This document shows positions 1 through 6,080 of a stretch of 10,058 bases of DNA, in pieces (position 1 is the stretch's first letter; the number at the start of each line of letters is the position of its first letter). The notes under the pieces were generated by a model. The model did not search any database, had not been told where the DNA came from, and saw only the letters and a list, made by a program, of their open reading frames with translations. Where the stretch lies: the NCBI GenBank assembly GCA_026645635.1, contig JAPKMV010000077.1, positions 1 through 10,058 of the forward strand, written 5' to 3'. A program made the translations under genes and the position numbers. Source of the stretch: Caldilineaceae bacterium (GTDB taxonomy: Bacteria > Chloroflexota > Anaerolineae > Caldilineales > Caldilineaceae).

Positions 1-195
1 CGTATCCGTTGCCTGTGTTGTGGCAGTTGCCGTCGGAATCAGCGTGTCCGTGGGCGGCAGGAAGACGGGCGTGTCCGTGGGCGGCGGCGATGTGGCGGTA
101 TCGGTCGGAGTTGAGGTTGGCGTATCAGCCGCTGTGGGTAAGGGCGTGTCAGTGGCTGTGGGGAAAGGCGGCGCTGTCGGCAGGGCGGGCAGCGG
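1..195 (-). repeat. Thr/Pro-rich linker repeat 3 (partial)
   Basis: This stretch encodes residues about 604-668 after the second lamin-tail domain and runs off the window. It has the same Thr/Pro/Asp unit style, including two copies of PPTDT. A spacer of this kind suggests that at least one more domain follows beyond the left edge. Confidence 0.75.
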
Positions 196-2004
196 ATTCG
201 GCTGGCCGGGACTGCCGTAATTCCCCAGAGAATCCGGCCACAGTGATTCCGCCGTCTGCCAGGCGGCCGGGTCGCCGTGGCCGATGCGCGCGGCGCTGCG
301 ACCCTCGCTCACTCGAAACGCGCGGCCGTCGCCCCATGCGACTGCGTCCACCGCACTGGCGACGCCAGGTGGCGACAGCACAAGTTCGTCCTGCGTGTTG
401 GCAAATTGAATGCCACTGTAGACGTAGACGACGGGGACGCCGGCATTCGCGTTTTGTGATCTCCCCAACACGATATACTGACCCGGCTCCAGCCATAGGT
501 CGGTGGCGATCACATGCTCTTCATCGTCCAGGTCCATCAAGCGCCATCCGCGCAGATTGGCCGCCACAACATCGGCGTTGAACAATTCAAACCACTCGCC
601 AACTGCGTCGTCGACACCGATAGGGTTGACCATCAACTCCGTGATCAACAGCCGCGGCGCCGGGGTTGGCGTGGGCGTCGGCAGGGGGATCGGTGTATCG
701 GTGGCCGTCGGTGGCGGAGTCTCTGTCGCCGTCGGCGTCGCTGACGAAGTAGCCGTGGGCATATCTGTAGCCGTGGGCGCATCTGTAGCCGTCAGCGTCG
801 CAGTCGCACTGTCGGTCGGCGTCGCTGACGGGGCGATGGTTGGGGTTTCCATCGCGGCGACTGGATCCGCCGTTGGCGTCTCTGTGACTGTCTGGGCAGC
901 AGTAGCCGTTGCTGTGTCCGTAGCAGTCGGTTGCGTTGACGCAGTCGGCGTGGCGGTTGCCGTCGCCGTGGGCGTCTCTGGTGCCGTCGGCGCAGGGGTG
1001 ACAGTTGCAGCAGAAGGCGATGTGTAAGCTGCGCCCGGACTACCGAAATCGCCGGCGGAGCCGGGCCAAGGCTGCGCAGCGACGACCCACTGGGCGGGAT
1101 CGATGAGGTTGGCGCGTTCGAGGCTGGCGCCGGGCTGGACGGTCAGGCCGCCGCCCCAGGCCACGGTGTGCACGCCGCCACCGTCCGGTGCGCGCAGCGC
1201 CAGGCTGTCGGTGGTGTTGGCCAGATTGATGCTGCTGTAACGGTACACGGCGTGCACGCCACCATTGGCTGCGGCGTCGTTGTTGCGCGCCAGCACAATA
1301 TGGGTGTTGGATTCCAGGAGGATGTTGCTGGCGATCGTGTGTCCGTTGTCGTTATTTGATTCAAGTCTCCAACCGTTCAGATCCACTGTGCTGTTTCCAG
1401 CGTTGTAGATTTCGATCCATTCACCGTTTGTGTCGTTGACTGCGACTGGATCAATCATCAGTTCGGTGATCAACAGGCGCGGGATCGCCGTTGCGGTCGG
1501 TGTATCCGGCGGTGTGGCGGTCGGGTCAACGGTTGGCGTCTCCGTAGGTGGCGTTGTCGCAATGACGACTGCGGGTGGCGTTTCAGTCGCTGTTGCGGTG
1601 GCAGCCGGCGTCTCAGTAGGCGTCTCCGTGGGTGTTTCGCTAGGGGTCTCGGTTGCCGTTGCAGTCTCGGTTGCTGGCTCCGGGCTGGGCGTTGCTGTCG
1701 GCGGCGGCTCTGCGATCGGCGTGTCGAGCGGCGTCGCGGTTGGCGCTTCGGTAGGAGCGGGTTCTACCGAAAGCGTTGCGGTCGCGTCGGGTGTAGGTTC
1801 CTCTGCCGGCGCCGTCTGGTAGACTGGCGCGGCGCTGGCGCTATCACACGCTGTACAACCGACCAGCGGCAGCCAGGCCAGTAAGGTGAGCAGTGCAAAC
1901 GCGGCCACACCGCCGCCAACGGCTGTTCCCCAACGACGCAATGTCGAATGGCGCGGGCGGCGAACGGCGTTGGCGGGTAGCTTCGGGAGATGCTTTGTAG
2001 CCAT
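1..2004 (-). CDS. Secreted/lipoprotein-like protein with tandem lamin-tail domains and Thr/Pro-rich linkers (C-terminus off the left edge)
   Basis: The minus-strand frame is open from ATG at 2004 to base 1 (668 codons, no stop), so the C-terminus is missing. The start is fixed by an in-frame TGA seven codons upstream and an AGAGGT ribosome-binding site six bases before the ATG. Residues 1-24 are basic, about 26-49 are hydrophobic, and LVGC at 47-50 fits a lipobox; a plain membrane anchor is possible. Residues about 66-175 are a Thr/Pro/Ala/Glu linker. Residues 176-325 and 451-603 are two homologous domains sharing RLLITELM, GEW, a GWRL turn, IVL and VAWG. This is the pattern of the lamin-tail (LTD) beta-sandwich family. 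A second linker spans 326-450 and a third begins at 604. LTD domains in bacteria occur on secreted proteins and nucleases, often as presumed binding modules. I infer a cell-surface adhesive or structural role; no catalytic domain is visible. The gene is divergent from the chemosensory operon. Confidence 0.88.
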   Translation of the reverse strand, partial: MATKHLPKLPANAVRRPRHSTLRRWGTAVGGGVAAFALLTLLAWLPLVGCTACDSASAAPVYQTAPAEEPTPDATATLSVEPAPTEAPTATPLDTPIAEPPPTATPSPEPATETATATETPSETPTETPTETPAATATATETPPAVVIATTPPTETPTVDPTATPPDTPTATAIPRLLITELMIDPVAVNDTNGEWIEIYNAGNSTVDLNGWRLESNNDNGHTIASNILLESNTHIVLARNNDAAANGGVHAVYRYSSINLANTTDSLALRAPDGGGVHTVAWGGGLTVQPGASLERANLIDPAQWVVAAQPWPGSAGDFGSPGAAYTSPSAATVTPAPTAPETPTATATATPTASTQPTATDTATATAAQTVTETPTADPVAAMETPTIAPSATPTDSATATLTATDAPTATDMPTATSSATPTATETPPPTATDTPIPLPTPTPTPAPRLLITELMVNPIGVDDAVGEWFELFNADVVAANLRGWRLMDLDDEEHVIATDLWLEPGQYIVLGRSQNANAGVPVVYVYSGIQFANTQDELVLSPPGVASAVDAVAWGDGRAFRVSEGRSAARIGHGDPAAWQTAESLWPDSLGNYGSPGQPNPLPALPTAPPFPTATDTPLPTAADTPTSTPTDTATSPPPTDTPVFLPPTDTLIPTATATTQATDT
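655..1029 (-). repeat. Thr/Pro/Ala/Asp-rich degenerate linker repeat 2
   Basis: This stretch encodes residues about 326-450, the spacer between the two lamin-tail domains. Units such as TATD, TATP and TPTP alternate, with PTPTPTPAP next to the second domain. The composition matches linker 1 but the order of units differs, which is typical of drifting low-complexity spacers rather than of an exact tandem array. Confidence 0.85.
1480..1809 (-). repeat. Thr/Pro/Ala/Glu-rich degenerate linker repeat 1
   Basis: This stretch encodes residues about 66-175 of the lamin-tail protein. It consists of short degenerate units such as TETP and TATP, with three consecutive TETP-type units around residues 126-133. 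At DNA level the plus strand shows recurring g/t/c words of about 6 and 12 bases. It is probably an extended, flexible extracellular spacer between the membrane anchor and the first lamin-tail domain. Confidence 0.85.
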
Positions 2005-2010
2005 GTGCGT

Positions 2011-2016
2011 ACCTCT
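2011..2016 (-). promoter_or_regulatory. Ribosome-binding site for the lamin-tail protein
   Basis: On the minus strand the sequence AGAGGT lies six bases upstream of the ATG at 2004. It supports that start codon. Confidence 0.6.
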
Positions 2017-2126
2017 TGGGGGTCAAGGCAATATCAACACACAATTCCGCTGGATCAGGCTGAAGTGGGCGATGTGGAAGACGCTGCGAGCACACCGGAG
2101 GCTGCGCTTCGCCATTGCCCGACGCC

Positions 2127-2155
2127 ATCGTACTCCCTAATACAAATGTTGTCAA
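2127..2155 (-). promoter_or_regulatory. Sigma-70-type promoter for the lamin-tail gene
   Basis: Read on the minus strand, a perfect -35 box TTGACA (2150-2155) is followed by a 17-base spacer and TACGAT (2127-2132, four of six matches to TATAAT). The predicted transcript start is near 2120, giving an untranslated leader of about 115 bases before the ATG at 2004. The call rests on box match and spacing only. Confidence 0.55.
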
Positions 2156-2157
2156 GC

Positions 2158-2171
2158 GATATGCAAATATC
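2158..2171. promoter_or_regulatory. Small inverted repeat between the divergent promoters (possible operator)
   Basis: GATAT and ATATC form perfect five-base arms around a four-base centre (GCAA). The site lies in the AT-rich core between the two -35 boxes. A second, wider pair, CGATA (2157-2161) and TATCG (2179-2183), overlaps it. A regulator bound here could affect both directions. The arms are short and chance occurrence in AT-rich DNA is possible. Confidence 0.25.
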
Positions 2172-2185
2172 CATTATTTATCGTA

Positions 2186-2214
2186 TTGACCCTCACTGGT
2201 GACGATCCTATACT
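2186..2214 (+). promoter_or_regulatory. Sigma-70-type promoter for the chemosensory operon
   Basis: TTGACC (2186-2191, five of six matches) is followed by a 17-base spacer and TATACT (2209-2214, five of six matches). The predicted start of transcription is near 2221, leaving a leader of about 78 bases before the preferred ATG at 2299. It is the best-matching promoter seen ahead of the operon and sits in the only long gap on that side. Confidence 0.55.
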
Positions 2215-2298
2215 TCAAACAGCGCCATCTCCCCTGACGCAGTAGTGCGCAAGCCAATAACCGACGAACGAGATAATGTGAAAGGACACATTTCTCTT

Positions 2299-3462
2299 AT
2301 GTTAACCAATATGCGGATTCTAACTGTCGATGACTCCGCCACCATCCGCATGTTTATGCGCGTCCTATTGACGCGCCACGGAGCCTCTGTCGCCGAAGCG
2401 GCAACTGGCGAGGAGGCAATGGCGGCCGTTACGGGCGGTGAACACTTCGACCTGATCCTGCTTGACCTGATCCTCCCTGACGCAGACGGGATCGACCTCT
2501 TACGCACCATTCGGATGGTCGATCAAACCACCCCGATCGTAATGTTGACTGGAATGGGGGGCGTCAAGTCGGCGACGACGGCAGTCCAGGAAGGCGCCGA
2601 CGGCTACATCGAAAAACAGGAGTTGGCCGTCGGCGCCGATCATGCTCAATTCTTCTATGCACTGCAGCAGGCGATCGAACATCGCAACGGTTTGGTGGCC
2701 CAGAATCAATTGTTGCAGTTCAAAACCGACTTCTATTCGATGATCACCCATGACTTGCGCAACCCGGCCGGTGCGGTGCAGACGGCGCTGAAGCTGCTGC
2801 TCGCCGATACGCGGGAGCCGCTGACACCCCGCCAGTATGAACTGGTCGACATCGCCATGCAGAGCACGGAGCAATTCAATGCGCTGATCAATGACTACCT
2901 GGACTTTGCCAAGATTGAGGCCGGCTATCTGCGAATTCAGCCGGAGGAGGAGGAACTGTGCGCGCTGGTGGAGCGGGCGGCGCGGCTGGCAATGCTGCAA
3001 TGCCAAACCAGACAGCAGACGCTCACTGTCACCCTGCCAGCGTGTCCTGTGCTTGCCTGGGTTGATGGGGAGCGAATCAAACAGGTGCTTGAGAACCTGC
3101 TCTCCAATGCCATCAAGTACACACCAGAGGGCGGCGCAGTGCAGATGCGTCTGACCGTCGAAGACGATTACGCTGTGCTGGAAGTGGCCGACAACGGCCC
3201 CGGCATTCCGGCAGAGCAGATGGATGAGTTGTTCAGCAAGTACCATCGCAGCGGCAACCACAGCGTGCGCACGATCAGCGGCACTGGGCTGGGTCTCTTC
3301 ATCGTGAAAGAGATTGTCAAGGCGCACGGTGGCGTCGTCACGGCTCGTTCCGACGGTGTACCCGGCGCCGGCACGGTCTTCACCGTTCGTCTACCGCTTG
3401 CGCCTTCGGCCGTGTCTGTGACGGCCCCTGCGGCGCAGCCTATGGCCGTGGGGCAGCGATGA
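2299..3462 (+). CDS. Receiver-histidine kinase, soluble (REC-HisKA-HATPase)
   Basis: A cytoplasmic two-component protein of 387 residues with no membrane segment. Residues 5-125 are a CheY-like receiver: D11-D12 acid pocket, D56 phospho-acceptor (LLDLILP), T84 and K106. A helical linker (about 109-141) leads to a HisKA domain with H151 in THDLRNP. The HATPase follows with N-box N266/N270, G1 box DNGPGIP at 298-304 and G2 box GTGLGL at 328-333, so all kinase motifs are intact. The receiver precedes the kinase, so phosphorylation at D56 may control kinase activity; this is inference. I chose ATG 2299 because AAAGGA lies 12 bases upstream and the receiver begins directly after it. A GTG at 2245 would add 18 residues without a clear ribosome-binding site. 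The gene heads the operon and its stop overlaps the next start (ATGA). Its partner could be the downstream CheA or a regulator outside the window. Confidence 0.9.
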   Translation: MLTNMRILTVDDSATIRMFMRVLLTRHGASVAEAATGEEAMAAVTGGEHFDLILLDLILPDADGIDLLRTIRMVDQTTPIVMLTGMGGVKSATTAVQEGADGYIEKQELAVGADHAQFFYALQQAIEHRNGLVAQNQLLQFKTDFYSMITHDLRNPAGAVQTALKLLLADTREPLTPRQYELVDIAMQSTEQFNALINDYLDFAKIEAGYLRIQPEEEELCALVERAARLAMLQCQTRQQTLTVTLPACPVLAWVDGERIKQVLENLLSNAIKYTPEGGAVQMRLTVEDDYAVLEVADNGPGIPAEQMDELFSKYHRSGNHSVRTISGTGLGLFIVKEIVKAHGGVVTARSDGVPGAGTVFTVRLPLAPSAVSVTAPAAQPMAVGQR

Positions 3463-3905
3463 CGACATCTGCGCCGGAGCTGACGCAACTGGTTGTGTTT
3501 CAACTGCACGAGCACGAGTACGCCCTGCCGGCTGACCGCGTGGCGGAAGTGCTACGCATGGTCGCCTTGACACCGGTGCCGGAAGCACCGGCCTGGCTGC
3601 CTGGGGTGCTTAATCTGCGCGGCTTTGTGATTCCCGTGGTGGACCTGCGGACGCGCCTGGGAATGCCGGCCGCCGCATATGCCCTGAACACGCCGATCAT
3701 CGTTGTCAAAGGCCGCAACCGCCGTCTGGGGCTGATCGCGGATGCCATGATCGATGTTGTCGGGGTGACAGCCGCTGCCCTGGAACACTTCGAGCGCAGC
3801 GCCGCCGATCAAAGTGTTGTCGTTGCGCTGGCGCACACCGGCAGCCGCGTGATTCTCGTGCTTGACACCGACCGCGTGCTGGCAGGGACGCCAGATCTGA
3901 TCTAG
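3459..3905 (+). CDS. cheW: CheW-type coupling protein (first copy, WspB-like position)
   Basis: A 148-residue protein that is essentially one CheW domain. It begins with the typical pattern of a beta-strand LVVFQL followed by EYALPADRVAEVLR, then a conserved core: TPVPEAPAWLPGVLNLRG at about 38-55 and VIPVVDLRTRLG at 57-68. CheW docks CheA to chemoreceptors in the signalling array and has no catalytic activity. Its ATG overlaps the TGA of the kinase gene (ATGA), so translation is probably coupled; only a weak GTGGGG lies upstream. It is followed after 14 bases by cheR. Its length is close to minimal for the family, and the sequence differs clearly from the second CheW in this operon. That suggests two distinct coupling roles, as in Wsp (WspB and WspD). 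Confidence 0.92.
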   Translation: MTTSAPELTQLVVFQLHEHEYALPADRVAEVLRMVALTPVPEAPAWLPGVLNLRGFVIPVVDLRTRLGMPAAAYALNTPIIVVKGRNRRLGLIADAMIDVVGVTAAALEHFERSAADQSVVVALAHTGSRVILVLDTDRVLAGTPDLI

Positions 3906-3919
3906 GAAAGAAGCCGCAT

Positions 3920-5467
3920 GTGACTGCTGGATTGATTTCCTCGCTTCTTCCCCGCCTGGATGAAGCCGACTATGAGCGATTTCACGAGTTGGCCCAGGCG
4001 TTGACGGGCATGTATTTTGGCGTGCACCGGCGTCCTGAGTTGGAGCGAGCCGTGGGCGAGACGAGCCGCGCCACGGGTGTCACCAACCTGAGCACGTTGT
4101 ACGACCTGCTGCGCCAGGCGCCGGTCAGTGATCCCACCCGCATCACCTTCGTACACCATCTCACCGTGGGTGAAACCCATTTCTTTCGCAACGAACCACA
4201 GTTCATGGCCCTGACCCACCACATTCTGCCGGAACTGATCGAACGGAAGCGCCATCTGCGCCAGTTGCGCATCTGGAGCGCCGGCTGCTCCACCGGTGAG
4301 GAGCCGTACTCGCTGGCGATTCTCCTCGAACAACTGCTGCCTGACCTGGCAGATTGGAGCGTGCTGCTGCTCGCCACGGACATCGACCAGGATGCGCTGG
4401 CGCGCGCAAAACAGGGCGTCTACGGCCCCTGGTCTTTTCGACAAGCGCCGCCGTCATTCCAGGCAGATTTTTTCACCCAGGAAGGGCGCACCTTCACGTT
4501 GCTCCCGCGCATTCGCCAGCGCGTCACCTTTGCCTATCTCAACCTGGCTGGCGACGATTACCCCTCTCTGCGCACGAACACGACACACTTCGACCTGATC
4601 CTCTGTCGCAATGTGTTGATCTACTTTCCCCAGGCAACCACGCACCGTGTCGTGAGCCGTCTGCACGCCGCGCTCAATGAAGATGGGTGGCTGATCGTCG
4701 GCCATGCTGAGCCGTCGCAGGAAGTCTTTCATCACTTCTCCATCTGTAACTTTCCCGATACGGTTGTGTACCGCAAGCCGTCGCTGCTGAAACTCGTCCA
4801 GACGCCGCCGGCCTTGCCCGATCCACAGCCGCCGGTGACACCGGCGCCACTGCATTTTTCGCCGGCAGTGGCCGCGCCGCGGCCTGTCCCCGCGGCAATA
4901 GCTGCGCCGCCCGACACGGACGATCGCTACGCAGCCGCCTTGTCCTTGTCTGCGGCCGGCGCATATGAGCAGGCAAGCCAGCAGTTGTTGGCGTTGGCGG
5001 CGCCGCCGGTGAACGACGGTCACGCCGCCTATTACCTGGCGCAGTTACTGGCGGGACGCGGCAAGCTGGCTGAAGCAGAAGGCTGGGCGCAGGTGGCGGT
5101 GGAGCAGGCGCCGCTGCTGGCGGAGGCGCATTATCTGCACAGCCTGCTGCTGACCGAAGCCGGCCAGCCGGATGCCGCACTCGCGGCGCTGCGGCGCTGC
5201 GTCTATGTCGATGCCGAATTTGAGCTTGCGCATTTTGCGTTGGCCGGCCTCTATCGACAGCAAGGGCAGATGACGCGCGCGCAGCGTGAACTACAGTTGA
5301 CCGCAAGCCTGTTGGCGGGGCGCGCCGCCGATGAACCGGTGCGCGGCGGTGATGGGCTGACGGTCGGGCGGCTGCGCCAGATGGTCACGCTGCAGCATGA
5401 TCTGGCGCAGCAGTCGCTGCATTGGCCTCACAGCACAGCGTTTGAAGGACAAAGGGCAACAGGATGA
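3920..5467 (+). CDS. cheR: CheR-type chemoreceptor methyltransferase with C-terminal TPR domain (WspC/FrzF-like)
   Basis: A 515-residue enzyme that would methylate glutamates of the chemoreceptor using S-adenosylmethionine. An all-helical N-terminal CheR domain covers about 1-75, followed by GETHFFRN at 84-91. The SAM-binding motif SAGCSTGEEPY is at 120-130, an acidic TDID motif follows near 154-157, and LCRNVLIYF is at 228-236. A Pro/Ala linker (about 286-332) leads to a helical region (about 333-465) with three to four TPR-like repeats. CheR plus TPR is the architecture of WspC and FrzF, and longer than plain CheR of about 280 residues. The beta-subdomain between TDID and LCRN is short and lacks the Gly-rich loop used by E. 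coli CheR to bind a receptor pentapeptide. The start is GTG 3920, with AGGAAAG upstream. The overlapping ATG at 3918 is immediately followed by TGA in its own frame. The stop overlaps the next gene (ATGA). Confidence 0.92.
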   Translation: MTAGLISSLLPRLDEADYERFHELAQALTGMYFGVHRRPELERAVGETSRATGVTNLSTLYDLLRQAPVSDPTRITFVHHLTVGETHFFRNEPQFMALTHHILPELIERKRHLRQLRIWSAGCSTGEEPYSLAILLEQLLPDLADWSVLLLATDIDQDALARAKQGVYGPWSFRQAPPSFQADFFTQEGRTFTLLPRIRQRVTFAYLNLAGDDYPSLRTNTTHFDLILCRNVLIYFPQATTHRVVSRLHAALNEDGWLIVGHAEPSQEVFHHFSICNFPDTVVYRKPSLLKLVQTPPALPDPQPPVTPAPLHFSPAVAAPRPVPAAIAAPPDTDDRYAAALSLSAAGAYEQASQQLLALAAPPVNDGHAAYYLAQLLAGRGKLAEAEGWAQVAVEQAPLLAEAHYLHSLLLTEAGQPDAALAALRRCVYVDAEFELAHFALAGLYRQQGQMTRAQRELQLTASLLAGRAADEPVRGGDGLTVGRLRQMVTLQHDLAQQSLHWPHSTAFEGQRATG

Positions 5468-6009
5468 TGGCGATGGGTGACGACCTGCAGGCGGTGCTGG
5501 AAGCGCGGGCGAAGGCGCTGGCGCAGCCACTGGCGGCTGCTGCGTTGACGCAAGGCGATCTGCAACTTGTCGTGCTCCAGGTGGGCGATGAGCGCTATGC
5601 GCTGCGCAGCGAGTGGGTGGAAGAAGTGCAGCCATTGAGCCGCATCACCCCGGTGCCTGGGCTGGCGCATCACTGGCGCGGGCTGGTGAATCTGCGCGGC
5701 CGGCTCTTTCCTGTGCTCGATCTGCAACAGTACCTGGTGGATATCGGCTTGCTCAACGGGCGCGCGGCGCCGGTTGGCGACCAGCGGCTTGTTCTGGTTG
5801 CGCCCCCAGGCTGCACCGTGGCGCTGCTGGTGGACGACGTCCCCGCCGTGCGCAGCCTTGCCCAGACCGATATTGAACCGTCGTTGGTGGAGCCGCAGGG
5901 AGCGCTCAACGCCGTGCTGCCCGGCATCACCGCCGACCTGACGACAATCTTGGATTTGCCGGCCATGTTTGCCGATCAGCGGCTATTGGTCGGCGGCAAA
6001 CATGCCTGA
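5464..6009 (+). CDS. cheW: CheW-type coupling protein (second copy, WspD-like position)
   Basis: A 181-residue CheW-domain protein with an extra N-terminal helix of about 30 residues (Ala/Leu-rich) before the domain. The domain shows LQLVVLQVGDERYAL at about 33-47, then TPVPG, HHWRGLVNLRGRLFPVLDL and a hydrophobic VALLVDDVPAV strand near 120. These are the usual CheW core elements, and the role is coupling the CheA kinase to the receptor. The start ATG overlaps the cheR stop (ATGA), and AAAGGG lies seven bases upstream; ATG codons at 5467 and 5473 in the same frame are alternatives that would shorten it by one or three residues. The position after cheR-TPR matches wspD in the Wsp operon. A 71-base gap follows before the chemoreceptor gene. 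Confidence 0.92.
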   Translation: MMAMGDDLQAVLEARAKALAQPLAAAALTQGDLQLVVLQVGDERYALRSEWVEEVQPLSRITPVPGLAHHWRGLVNLRGRLFPVLDLQQYLVDIGLLNGRAAPVGDQRLVLVAPPGCTVALLVDDVPAVRSLAQTDIEPSLVEPQGALNAVLPGITADLTTILDLPAMFADQRLLVGGKHA

Positions 6010-6025
6010 TCTTGACTGTGTCAGT

Positions 6026-6046
6026 GCGAGATCACCGGCGAGATCA
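6026..6046. repeat. Short direct repeat in the gap before the chemoreceptor gene
   Basis: GCGAGATCA occurs at 6026-6034 and again at 6038-6046, a 12-base period. It lies in the only sizeable gap inside the operon (6010-6080). I see no convincing promoter or terminator hairpin in that gap, so its role is unknown and it may be chance. Confidence 0.35.
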
Positions 6047-6080
6047 GCAGCAAGAGCAGTTATGAGAAAGGCAGGGGATC

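Noticed and set aside
1..1815. Possible CRISPR array or minisatellite because of recurring short words
   Set aside because: The repeats are degenerate, 6-12 bases long, have no unique spacers and keep the minus-strand reading frame. They are codon-level repeats of a protein linker.
20..1822. Plus-strand reading frames rich in Val, Gly and Ser (for example at 503-1027 and 1430-1822)
   Set aside because: They are the reverse complement of the Thr/Pro/Ala linker codons of the minus-strand lamin-tail protein, which has a start, a ribosome-binding site, a signal and recognisable domains. The plus-strand frames break up in the domain regions.
2149..2177. Second plus-strand promoter TTGTCA-17-CATTAT
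   Set aside because: The -35-like word is mostly the reverse complement of the perfect minus-strand TTGACA box, and the -10 matches only four of six. The site at 2186-2214 matches better.
2245..2298. Longer start of the receiver-kinase at GTG 2245
   Set aside because: It adds 18 residues that do not belong to the receiver fold and lacks a clear ribosome-binding site. ATG 2299 has AAAGGA upstream and begins just before the first receiver strand. It is not fully excluded.
6010..6080. Terminator or internal promoter between the second cheW and the chemoreceptor gene
   Set aside because: I found no GC-rich hairpin followed by a T run and no paired -35/-10 boxes with good spacing, so the operon is treated as continuous.
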